This document shows, piece after piece, positions 1 through 10,924 of a stretch of 64,000 bases of DNA. The DNA is taken from assembly GCA_013115125.1 (NCBI GenBank), contig JABANN010000126.1, forward strand, positions 1 through 64,000. The letters run 5' to 3'. A program made the translations under genes and the position numbers. Positions within the stretch are counted from its first letter, which is position 1; each line of letters begins with the position of its first letter. The DNA is from Perkinsus olseni (Eukaryota; Perkinsozoa; Perkinsida). The notes below the pieces were generated by a model. That model saw nothing but the letters and a program-made list of their open reading frames with translations. It was not told where the DNA came from and did no database searches.

Positions 1-164
1 CATGACCCACCAGTGGTGGGCCACCCGGGATGGAGTACAAAACCTGACCCCACCGCATTAACAGCTGCCCCCCCTCATGCCCCAGTGCCCCAGTTTTCCT
101 GGTTACGCCCATGACTGTAGCATCATGTGTAACACACGATGCGATCAAAAGCTTCACGTCAGCG

Positions 165-915
165 TCAACGTCGTCGTGAACTTCTGCGTTCATGACGCTC
201 ACCAAGCGGCTCTTTCGGCATGCAGAGAAAAACTACCTGGAGTTCGAAACGGTGAAAGCAAGGATGAGTACATGCATCCCAAGCCTTTCTGTAGGTCGTT
301 GACAACGACTCGTTGTTATTATCACTCGTCAAAGAACACACGAGACAACGCCCCCAAACGACACAATGGCCCGAAAAGATCAAGAGTACCGTGACTACTC
401 CAGGCGTAGTCTGATTCGGTGCGTGAGAGCGCCAAATTTCATCTATATTTCTCCATTCTACACTATAGCTTTCCTTTCAGCAAGAACGGCACGCATCGAT
501 TTTTCGCTGAGGCAGCGTTTTCAGATAACCAGATTGACGTGAGAAGGCAAACAGATGGGGCTGTCGAAGCGTCGGCTACTGCTATTGACGTTGAAGGCCG
601 AGAACAGCAAGATACGGAAGGGTTATAGAGCCAAGTCGAACGATTGCCAAGCCAGCACGGATGATCCACCCGGCGAATTGGGAAGATTGAGGCATGATAA
701 TATCATGATGATATCAGGATTTGTAATGAGCGAACAGACTGATCGGAACAGTGGAGGAGTGTACAGCAATAAGTAAGTCATCAGTAAGTTTCAGCAAGTC
801 GAAGTATCTTTCCGGATCTCAGCCGGTGGACTGGATATGCGTAGACTCTTGTGCCAGCATACCAAAAATTTCGGTATGCTATTTCGGTCCGAAATAGACT
901 GGTTCTGAGCGAGCA
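165..915 (+). repeat. Dispersed repeat family, copy A
   Basis: This stretch matches 9128-9898 almost end to end, in the same orientation. Shared landmarks include GGCATGCAG, AAAACTACCTGGA, ACACAATGGCCCGAAAAGAT, GTGACTACTCCAGGCG and the closing AATAGACTGGTTCTGAGC. Both copies can be read from the shared ATG as MARKDxEYRDYSRRSLI before the frame is lost, and a later stretch (around 484-600) keeps a related open frame in both copies. This could be a degenerate transposon or a duplicated gene fragment. I recognise neither transposase motifs nor terminal repeats, so I do not assign a class. Confidence 0.7.
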
Positions 916-3900
916 CTTTATACTGCGCATCCATCTGTATCAATTCGGCTGTTAAGGGCACCTCTACGTGGCCGGGCCACGGTGGCCCACTGGGTCAGGC
1001 CCAGTCAAGGTGCTGAAGTTAAGAACCTCACTCATTCTGTCGACAAAAGGCTGGAAAACTTTTTATCACATGTGGTGGACATATTAAAGCATGACCCTAT
1101 GCGTGATACATAGTAGCAGGTTCCTTTTAGCTGTTTTTGTTGCGTTGACTATCAAAATGGGACAGCACGCGATGGGTCTGTTCTCTCTGTATACGCTCAG
1201 CTTCCTGTCGAACCATCGTCATTCGGTGCAGTCTCACCGGACTTCTTTTCTTGACCATTCACCATTGTCTGCGCACCACGTGTAGTGTACTTGAAAAAAT
1301 CAATAGGGTAACTCGAGAGGAGATAGTAATGTTAGTAACAGCGAAAGACATACAGAGACAAATTGTGTGAGCTTAAGTAGGAAGGACTCCCTCAGGGTGA
1401 AAGGACCAAAAATTGATCTGGGCGGTCCCATTTAGCTCCACTCGCGGAGATTGGGCCGTCTTAGTACCAACTCGAGATTTCACCAATAGATAGGACATCG
1501 AGCATGAATACTCTAGCATATACAGTAGCAATCACATCATATTTGGTCGACCGATAGCTGGTGGCGACGACGTCCTGAAAACAAGTCCACCTAGAGTTGA
1601 CGATTAGTTCACACGCGACGCTCCTTGAGATCTCGCACCCTTTCTAGGGCGCCCAAAGGGGGTGCTGGCAGGATAAGTTACTCCGGCAGTGCTCGAGCCC
1701 ACTGGCCTCCAAGGTGGGGACGAAGAGTTCCCTTACATGGCTCGGAAGGCCACGGAGATGCCCGAAAAACTTGTCGGCGACAAGTTGTCGCTGTCGTCAT
1801 CAACAGGCCTTACGTAGCTGAGATTCTCAGCTACGTAAGGGCAGATTCTCAGCCTGACAACTGCATGGAGGCGCTCCTTCTGGAGCGCAGAAGGATAATT
1901 ACACGGTGTAACTCACCCCGGTTGAATCTGTGTACGACCTATCTTCGATTGCAATCATAGGCTGTCGGGCATTACGATGGTATGTTACGGGATTCTGCGC
2001 ACATCCATGTGCTTGCGTGCAGCATAGGATCCATAGCTAATTGTTGTGGTTGTTGGTCGCCCTGCGCGCGCTGCCCTAACTCTACTCTACAGTCACTCCC
2101 CTAAGTCTCCGTAGCTCATCTACTTCTACGAGTTCACTAGTTATTGCGTTACCAAGTTCCAGTCGCTAGGCCTACACCCTCTACCGTTACATTCACTCAA
2201 ACCCGTTACAGGTAGACTGGGGCCTAGTCACTGGGCAGATGCGTGCTGACAGTTCTGGGAAACCGATACAGAGGTTGAGAGTGCGAGCAGTGTGTCACGC
2301 ACTGTGTGTGTCTGCTGTGAGATGCTTGTTATTCATCAGTGTCAGAGCTGGCAACCGGGCAGTAGCCTGCGCTCACTATCAACCATAAGTTGGTGGCCCC
2401 GCTGTTTGATAGTCCCATGCTATTAAGTAGCAGCTACCTGCACGCTAGCGAACTTCGCGATTGATTGCGCAAACCTTTGCGCGCTTTTAGCCCCTACGTG
2501 GTAACTGCACTCGCACAGATCCTCCTGCTGCGGGATTGCCATCATAACCTTCTGCAGTGTTCGTTTGTCACACGACGTGTGACGTACAAGATTCTGACAC
2601 CCATCCAATCGATTCTGCCACCCCTCCCTTCCCCACCGTAGGGTTCATGACTCGCCACGTGCCGTCAGTGAGCACCGCACGTGACTCATACGCGCAAGCT
2701 GATTCAGCTTTGTGAAATCCCAGCTAATAACAGACTGGCCTTTGCCTAATGCCTAGAAGCAACTATCACACTTAACTATATTCTTGGACCATGAAGCCAT
2801 TGCTCATTCTGACTATTCTGCTCCTGTGTGCATTTCTGCTCATTCTGCTCCTCTGACCATTGCTCATTCCTGTGTGCATTTCTTGCATTGCTTGCCTTCC
2901 GCAGTTCGTGAATCCCCTTTGTTGGCCTGCCTTTGTTCAATGCGGGGTGGATTGCGACTGCTGTGATTAACTCGAGCGGGAAAGCTTGTTGCCTTCTTAC
3001 GTTGTTGCCGAACAAGTCGCATTTATCACATTATTGATTCATTATTATCCGATGATGTCATTTGTGACCATTCAGTCGCTTACCCGCATCTGTTATTCCA
3101 CCATACGAGTACTCGCCAAAGTCGCATCCAGCTTGAGACTTCGACTTGCGCAAGTTCACCGAAGTTCAACCGTAGATGTCGGGCTTCACGCAGGAATTGG
3201 GCGAAGATGCCAGTGGTAATTCACTCGGGTCCTCTCAAATATATTGATCCGCTGCGAGTGATTTTCGGAGGCCTCACATCGGAAGGATCCATACCGCATC
3301 GCTGGCATAGGCTATACAGAACGTTTTAGGCATTGTGTGGCACGTGTGGCAAGGTATTCCATGATGAGCCTCCTTTCTTGCCGAGTTCATCACGGCATAT
3401 ATCGTGACTACGTTAGCAGCTAACGGTTAGTTGAGTGGATCCCCTTGTGTTGAGCCATTTGTTCACTCTGTCGCCGTGGCTGTTAGATCCAGGCCCTAGT
3501 AGTCGGCAAACTCAGTACATGTCGAGTAGGGAATAACAACGACCTCGCCGAAAATCACACCAATTTCGGATATCGTGTGAGTCACACGGTGTGGCCCGAC
3601 TCGGGGCGCCCGAGGGTGAGCTGGGTTCGGCTCAGCTTACATTTGCACCGTCTAGGTATCAATATTGCTCCACACACGATTGCTCCAAGGTGTGTCATCG
3701 CTAGAGTAGAGCACACCCATCATTTCTTATCGTCATCTTTTTATCCTTTTTTCCCTCTCGTCCGTCCCTATACGGATCCTGTTTGGTTGTTATCGCACAT
3801 TCGTACCGCATCTCACGTGAGGTTGTTGCGTCCCAAAAGGACACAAATGATGAAGTCTCGACAGTTGTGTAGATTGTCTCCTTTTTCCCCCATTTTGATG

Positions 3901-4600
3901 TCCTCGGGACACTCTGTGGGTGGCTTAAGTATCCTGACGCTAGTACGCTATCTGTGGATTCCGTCATTAATCATTAAGTAAAGCTGTGATTACGTATTAC
4001 ATTGGTGGTTATCATCTACCACCTATGTCGTTATATATAGTGGTAGAGAGTGGGTATTCTCTATCATTGTGGTTATTGATATTGTTATTACTACAAGTCT
4101 GGATCAGTGTTTCCAGTTGTTAATCTGGAAGACCGTGGAATATATTAACCGAAAGGGTTCACAGAAGGCGATCAACAAGGTCCTCAAGGACCGGGTTTTG
4201 GATGTTATAAGGAGCAGCTCCGTAGCTTCCTTAAGGAGCTAACGTTGAGACATCACGGTCCTTACTTTAGAAGGGAGCCTCAGTTCCTCGCGCTCCTAAG
4301 CCTCCTAAATCATGAGGAGAAGCTCCTTCCTTCTTATGAGGGCCTGTCGGTCTCTCCTGGGTAAAGGAAACCTATTGCCAAAATCGAGCTGTGAAGATGA
4401 GCTGCACCGGTCAAGTTGAATCAGGGTACTACTGCTGATTTTTCGCGCGAGCGAATGAACCGACCGACCAGTTAGTTAAGTGAGTAACGTTGGTATATTG
4501 AACATTGAGGGTAACGAGTCACTGATAACAGAACTCGAAACGACTACGTGGGAAATGAACATCAAAAGATGCTACAGCGGCCATTCAATCACCTAGAAGA
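916..4600. other. Gene-poor stretch
   Basis: I found no coding region here that I can support. Open frames are short, overlap on both strands and show no recognisable domain. The stretch holds the palindrome at 1808-1840 and an imperfect low-complexity repeat at about 2796-2895 built from CATTGCTCATTCTG- and GTGTGCATTTCT-like units. Confidence 0.5.
1808..1840. repeat. Perfect 16-bp palindrome with 1-nt spacer
   Basis: Bases 1808-1823 (CCTTACGTAGCTGAGA) are the exact reverse complement of 1825-1840, with one T between. No gene model spans it. It could extrude as a cruciform or be a footprint of a small inverted-repeat element. Confidence 0.9.
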
Positions 4601-4630
4601 CACCAAGCGCTGGAACCTCGAGACGTGCTT

Positions 4631-5849
4631 TCAATCTTCGCTACTCTCTACCACAATTTCTACGATATCTTCACCGCTCCGACTGCACAGGTAAGCAGAA
4701 TTATCGATGCAAACGATGTTCGAGAGAATCGACTCGCTCCTTATTGGAGAACGGCAGCCGCTGTGGTGGTGAGCAACGGAGGCCGCGTGAACAACAAAAG
4801 CCTTCGTCAAGGTTAGATCCAGTCGCATCACAAGCACGACCTCGCCAGGCTGGGCCACGCACACCAAGGCCTCTGCCGTGGACGACCATGACATGTCTGA
4901 GAGCCTCATCCTGCCTTCATGATAGCAGCAGCCATGCACCAACCAAACCACATCTAGCTGGGCCATCGATGGGATATGATAGAGCACGCCATAGAGATCC
5001 AGCGCGATCACTTCACCATCACACACCGAGGACATCTCGCGGAAGTCCAACACTTGCTGCTGCTGTTGTTGCTGCTTTCTTCGCGGTGTTATCGACAGTT
5101 TACAAGCGAGTTGGATTCGGTGGCTATACGGATTGATTTGCCAAAGACCATGTTCTTTACTTTCATAAGCATACACTGCGTCCTTCCACGCCCTCATCAG
5201 CATGGTGTGACGCACTGGGAACCTCGAGCCGGGGTTGATGAAGTCCATGTAGCCCGACTTCCGCACGTAAGCGTGGATGCCGGGGTTAGGCTCGCGGTAA
5301 AAGCAAATACGATCTCCAATGACACACAGGGACTTGGCCATCCAACAGTCCCAACGATTGCTGCCCTTGAAGACAGGCCGTCGCTCTAAGTCGGCCAAAC
5401 AGATGCTGTCGACTAAGTGATACCTGAGTGGTCATCAGAGAATGATCTCAACTCAAGGTTCGAGATTCGCAAATCGGGAGCTCGAGAACGCACCCTTCCA
5501 TATCCATGTAAGCGAGGAGAAGCTCGTGGCCGCTGCCGACTGCGATGGTTCGGCCGACCGTGTTGGGCGGCAGGGGTATACGGCGGCCCTCCCTGAACCC
5601 AGCGAGCCTCTGGTAACGACAGAAGTCCCAAATGGCGGAGGCCAGGCAAAGCGTTCCATCTTGAAGCAGTTTCCGTAATGCTAATATACGAAGGAGTGTG
5701 GTTCTTCGGCTACCTAACGTCCTCGAAGGGGACATGTTTTTCATGAACTGTCGAACACACGAAGAGATTGCTTCGAGCGGTTCATCGTGCTCCGTGACGC
5801 AAACCAAAATACTTGGGAGATTGGAAGCAGCAGAATTCATGATGTTCAC
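4631..5849 (-). CDS. Propeller-like hypothetical protein, two exons
   Basis: Two minus-strand exons join across a 40-nt intron at complement(5413..5452), which begins GTTGAG and ends CTTAG. Joining them continues one frame (ESRTL to IDSICLADLERRPVF) and gives about 380 residues. The body has short repeating segments ending in hydrophobic-aromatic pairs (YAYESKEHGLWQINPYS, DGEVIALDLYGVLYHI), which is how a beta-propeller without strict WD40 signatures looks. A run of seven glutamines (codons near 5055-5080) interrupts it. The first methionine (5849) is the first in the open frame; an upstream exon is possible. The protein at 62285-63400 has the same style and may be a relative. No enzymatic motif is seen and the function is unknown. 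Confidence 0.6.
5413..5452 (-). other. 40-nt intron in the propeller-like gene
   Basis: GT-AG boundaries restore one frame between the two exons (phase 1). It is an example of the very short intron size in this genome. Confidence 0.55.
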
Positions 5850-7460
5850 ATATCATGACCGAAAATGATCTCCTCTACCTTCTCGATCTGCCGACTTAGA
5901 CTGCGAATTGCTTCTGTTACTATATGCAGTTCCCGATCGACAGCGGACCCCTTCGTCCACAGGAGAGGCTCCTGCTCCAGATGTAACTCGACACGAGACC
6001 TTCGCTCCACTAGGAGGTCCTGAAGAGTAGCACACTATTCAAAAAATTAATTCTGAAACTTCTCGGTTCTAGTAAAATCGATTCTAGATCTTTTACACCT
6101 AGACAACTCAACAGCAACCGTTTCGAGATGGCGACTCAAGATTAGGCTTTGAACTAACAATGGCTAACTCAACAGTGTTGAGTCAATACTGCAAAGACGT
6201 GTGAGTTCGAAGTCATATCTGGGCAGGGTGTTCCGTTTCCATTTTGAACAAGTGTTTCAATTGGAAATTTCCTGAAATCTCCGCAAGAAATTATGGCATC
6301 GGAAAAAAGCGAGATTTGCGGAAAGGAGAGATATCTATTGCGGAACGCGCAAGAAGAAAAACTTGAACAAGAGTGACTCCGAGTCACTGACTCGTAGCGT
6401 ACACATTCTCCGCCCACAGCTCCCGGACAACGACTTAAATGGGTTAGTCTCTCACGGTCTGCCCTTATTGTCCACCATACATCGATCAGTCGGCCGCGCG
6501 CTCATCAGTTACTGATGAACGGATTGCGGCCGAGAACTCGGAGTTCTGAACTCCGATGCCATCGGAACGATGGGCGTCAACGGTGACCGTTGAACGGTCG
6601 ACTGGTTTACCAACCTGGTTTACTAACCTTATCGGATTCCGATAATCGGAACCTTGAGGGTTCGAAAAGAGTCCCTGGGAGCTTCGGGCAAAGGGATTTC
6701 ACACGGTGGTACACTCGGTGTCTTCGAATTTTTCTTCTAGAAAAAGAAGTATCGAAGATACTTCTTTTAGACACTCTACCTAGGCGTCTTAACGGGCGAG
6801 GGCAAGTATTGGATGTTTTCGCCTGTCATCGCTGGGTGAGGAAGCTCTAGGTTAATCGACCATAGCATATGTGCACGCAGGGCACCCGAATCGAGAATCT
6901 CGTGAAGGGGTTTCAAGTGTTGGCTGATCGATGTTTCAAGATATTTTTGCTCATTCTCGTTTGCACTCTCTACATAACACAATCGAGCTGTGCTCATACT
7001 AGCTTCGCACCATCAATCCATTCTCTCAACTACTCCACGTTCTATCTGCTCTATCTCATCCACTGTGAGCCCAATCTACTTATGTTGTGTTCTATAACTC
7101 CATCTACTGCAACGAGATAGTGCAACGTAGCGGCTCCTTGTTCGAATCAAGCTGGTTGTCACTAATAGCTGGTTGGATACAAGAATACTGTTTGTCATTG
7201 TGAAGGTCTCCACCAAGGATGAATACGGTCGTTCTTAGAGCTCTCTATGCTCTGAGAGTATTGCTTCCTAATAGAGAGTCTCTATTGTAACTTTCACCAG
7301 GTCTACTCGGTCTCAGCGCCACAAACGAATGAGCAACGCATACGTAGTTCAAATGACCCACGAGTGTTGCACCATGCAACTTGCATGGTATTCTACCGGC
7401 CCCTTTTTCAGGCTGGAGAGACCCAGCGAGATCGAGATCCAGCGCGTGGAGTTGGAGAGT
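5850..7460. other. Gene-poor stretch rich in inverted repeats
   Basis: No supportable gene. Several palindromes occur, including a perfect 12-bp inverted repeat with 3-nt spacer at 6742-6768 (AAAAGAAGTATC / GATACTTCTTTT), CATCAGTTACTGATG near 6503, and CTCGGAGTTCTGAACTCCGA near 6537. These resemble small hairpin-forming elements, but no two share enough sequence to define a family. Confidence 0.5.
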
Positions 7461-7468
7461 TTACGCTC

Positions 7469-7515
7469 TCTACTGTAGCATCATGTGTAACACACGTTGT
7501 GTTCAACAGCCCCAC
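7469..7515 (+). repeat. Short dispersed repeat, second copy of about 113-155
   Basis: The segment TGTAGCATCATGTGTAACAC followed by ACG recurs at 115-138 and 7475-7498. In both places it is followed by a diverged stretch ending in a similar CTTCACRT-like context. Function unknown; probably part of a dispersed repeat. Confidence 0.6.
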
Positions 7516-7774
7516 GCTTCACATTTTTCTTAGGAACCGGGGGGAAAACACCCCCCGCTGGTACTGGTAGTACTAGAGGGAAGGCCTCTTTACCCAGAAC
7601 AGGCGCCTAGCATCCTACGGTGTAGATGCGACCCTTTTAAACAAACGGCCGTGGTTGGCTTTAAACCACCCTCCGACGCCCGACATTACCGTGGCTCGGA
7701 GTATCCAAATGTTCTCCTCTACTTTAGTTACTCCTCGAATACAAGAACCAGGTCTTGATTAATCCTCCTCAATG

Positions 7775-8962
7775 GCAGATCAGGGTGGAAGATAAAATCC
7801 TGGACAAGGCAGCAACATTCAGAACTACATCCAGGAAGGGCAGAGAGCCAACCAGATCCGAGTTCCTAAGACCGCTGAAGAGGATGTCATCCTAGCGGCC
7901 GCCTTATACCCCGATTTGGAAAACAAGGACGAAACTGTGATGACTAATGTGGCCAGAGGCTGTAATACAGCCGCTGTATCGCCGATACAGTATCGGCATC
8001 TCCTTCTTCCTTTATGATATCTCCTCCACCCTTGACGATATCACAAGTATGGGAAATAAGCCAAGAGAATATGCGCCTCTTCAAGACATTCTCAGGAGTG
8101 TGGGAGACGAAATCGTTGCGAAGTTGATTCTTGAGGCTAAGGACAAGGACAAATACGTAGAGCCGATCCTCTTCCCAGAGTTCGCGGACGTAATAGTCCT
8201 TGCGGTAAATGCTCCGTATCTAGGGGCGCGTTCATCAAAGATAAGCCAAGGTGTGAAGCGTACACAGGTATAAAAGAGGCAGAATGCTGGTATGAAACGG
8301 ATCTACGGTATTACGCGTCAAGTTACGGATAATATTGTGGCACTAAGCAAGAAAATAGCCACTGAGATCGGGTCCTGTTCGGCTTATTTCCAGTCCTGGC
8401 AGGACTGTCCTGCGTGCGCTGGATACGTAAACCAAGGTCAAAGCCAGCCAATGCTCGCATCTCCTCGGCGCAGCGGGATGTCATCAGATTTGTAACATTC
8501 TCAGAGGATACCTTTGGAGGTCTGTTAGAGAAGTTTGGATTGGTGATCGAGTACGCAGTACTCCTATCGAATGACGCGAAGGGAGTTCCCGAGTTGCCTG
8601 TGTTAAGACGTTATAGACAGACTAGGCTCAGACGATCTGTCTAAGAAAGACCGTCTATCGCATTGATCGATCGAGAGATAACGCCTACCGGCAGTTGGAG
8701 CAAAGAAGCCCCGATCTTGTCACGCCTTTTCCGCTTTTTTGGCGGATTACCATCAGCTGACTTTTTCCTTTATGAGGGCACTGAAGGCGAAGACGAAGAC
8801 TCAATCAGGTCCGCGAAGAAGATTGCCGCCCTTTACTTAAGGAACGCCAGCAAGATTGACCAGTATGCTCGCCATAATGACATACCAACTATCCCTGAAT
8901 TAGGCAGTGAGGAGAAAAAGCACCTGATTAGGGAGCTAGAAGGCGAGGATGAAGAAGAGTGA
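7775..8962 (+). pseudogene. Decayed coding tract of unknown family
   Basis: A run of plus-strand fragments in changing frames follows one composition and reads like one former protein: ILAAALYPDLENKDETV, then DEIVAKLILEAKDKDKYV, then FGGLLEKFGLVIEYAVLLSN, ending in an acidic tail (ELEGEDEEE) at 8962. I estimate at least four breaks. It could be a fossil of a mobile or viral gene or a dead host gene, and I do not recognise the family. It lies directly upstream of dispersed repeat copy B, which favours an origin in a mobile element. Confidence 0.4.
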
Positions 8963-9127
8963 GAGGTCTGTTCACTTATTTTACAGGCGCTTCCACCCTG
9001 AGACAGTATCTTCCTCAGATCCGTCTCCCCGCAGATGGAAAACTGCTGTCTGGTCTTCTCTGGACGTCGATGGCGGGGCGAAGCTCCGTTTACGCGAGCT
9101 CTCGTCTTTCCCATCGAGCTCTCGAAC

Positions 9128-9898
9128 TCCGTTGGTCGTCGTGAATTTTTGCGTTCACGACCCTCACCGAGACGCTCCCTCGGCATGCAGGGAAAAACTA
9201 CCTGGAATTCGGAAAGGTGAAAGCGAGCCTCGCTTAGCGAGGATGAGCACATGCTTTCCAAGCCTTGACTGTAGGTCGTTGTTATTATCACTTGTCAAAG
9301 AGCATAAAAGACAACGCCTTGGAACGACACAATGGCCCGAAAAGATGAGGAGTACCGTGACTACTCCAGGCGCAGTCTGATTTGGTGTGTGAATATCATC
9401 TATATCTCTCCATTCTACACTAGCTTTCCTCCAAGGAAATTCCTTGCAGCGGTTGCAAATAGAAGAATATCACGTCGAACTCGGAAACGGCATGCATGGA
9501 TTTTTCGCTGAAGCAGCGTTTCCAGGTAACCAGATTGGAGTACGAAAGCAAACACAGGGGGTTGTTGAAGCATCGGCTACCCCTATTGACGTTGAAGGCT
9601 GAGGACAAGGAGATATGGTAGGGTTATAGAGCCAAATTGAACGATCGCCTGGCCAGCACGGATTATCTATCGGCAAAGTGGGAAGATTGAGGCATGATAT
9701 CAGGATTTGGAATTAGCCAACAGACTGTTCGGAACAGCGGAGGAGTACACGGCGATATGTACATCGTCAGTAAATTTCAGTGAGTCACAGCATATTTCCT
9801 GATATCGGCCGAAATTCGGCCGCCGAATAACAGTTATTCAATAACTGGATATGCGCTGACTTTTGTACCAGCATACCGAAATAGACTGGTTCTGAGCA
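9128..9898 (+). repeat. Dispersed repeat family, copy B
   Basis: This is the second copy of the repeat at 165-915, collinear and in the same orientation, with scattered substitutions and short indels. An extra direct repeat (AGCCTCGCTTAGCGAGGATG region, near 9224-9245) is present only here. The homology runs to AATAGACTGGTTCTGAGC near 9898 and stops there, which gives a shared 3' boundary. No terminal inverted repeats were found by eye. Confidence 0.7.
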
Positions 9899-10307
9899 AT
9901 CCCCAAAAAAATAAAATTGATGGCATATCCTGAGGGTCAGCAAACTAAACTGATCCCCCAATAGAAAGGTAGATCGGTGTTGGTTTAACTAAGTCGTACT
10001 GTCAGCGTTGGACTTCAAACTCACACACACGGGCAATCGAGTTCTGTGGCTTACCAAAGACATTCTCGTTCGGCCCCTGATGCGCTCGGCTGCAGTGTGA
10101 GCCATTTCCTCGAGGAGCTCCACCTGACAGGACGCAGCGCCAGGGAGACGATGAACGAGGGTAACCCACTAGATTTCGAAGTTCCTCGACTCTACGCCTC
10201 ATCGAAGCCACGACCCGCTGTTGTTTATAGGACTCCACTCGAGCCTTCTCGATCCTTGACAGAATCTCGAAAAGAATAACTTATCATCCAAGATTTTTCC
10301 GAAGCAG

Positions 10308-10871
10308 TTAATCAGAGTTTAAAGTACTTTCCCAAAAACAGTCAGAAAAATATCCGCGGTTATGGTCAGTGACGATAGAGGAGTCCTGTGAGTTGTTTCG
10401 TTCGGGGAACTTTCGCCCCTCGGTCCACCAGAACTCCCCAAGCGCTGTATGGTAGATGATATGATCCGTATAATTCGTACCATACGAGACGAGCAGCGAG
10501 CCACTCGTGGCAACAGCCCTTAACGGCCAAGCCGACAATACGTTATTTCCCTGTGCCCTTAAGCTGAGTCGCTTCGCTGTTGAGCGGTGGTGTTCCGTTT
10601 TCCCTAGACTAAAGAAGTTGTAAGCCCAATGCGAACCGAGCTCACTCTCTCCCATTGAGACTAATAAGTCGTCCATCGAACGACTGTGTGATTGGCCTAC
10701 GTTTGTTGTTGCAGCTGAACTACTGTCATTAACACGCCACAGAGGGATGAACTCAGCGGACTCGATTGACATGTTACGACACACTACCACAGTCCCCCTC
10801 CCGACCACTGTACTGAACTCAACGTTAATGATGATGAAAATGGAGAAATGAATAGCTGCATTCAGATCCAT
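10308..10871 (-). CDS. Hypothetical protein, single open frame
   Basis: The minus-strand frame of 187 codons starts MDLNAAIHFSIFIIINVEF, a moderately hydrophobic start. The region after it (SWAYNFFSLGKT, VATSGSLLVSYGTNYTDHI, ALGEFWWTEGRK) has the alternating beta-strand character of the propeller-like proteins at 4631-5849 and 62285-63400. It could be a fragment or final exon of such a gene whose upstream part is not resolved. No catalytic motif is seen and the function is unknown. Confidence 0.35.
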   Translation of the reverse strand: MDLNAAIHFSIFIIINVEFSTVVGRGTVVVCRNMSIESAEFIPLWRVNDSSSAATTNVGQSHSRSMDDLLVSMGESELGSHWAYNFFSLGKTEHHRSTAKRLSLRAQGNNVLSAWPLRAVATSGSLLVSYGTNYTDHIIYHTALGEFWWTEGRKFPERNNSQDSSIVTDHNRGYFSDCFWESTLNSD

Positions 10872-10924
10872 GCACGACGGAGCAGTTGCATAACAAGGAT
10901 AATATCGTCAGGTCGTCATCAACC

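Noticed and set aside
7775-8962. Assignment of the decayed tract to a particular virus or transposon family
   Set aside because: Residue patterns were suggestive but I could not match any family motif, so it is left as a fossil of unknown origin.
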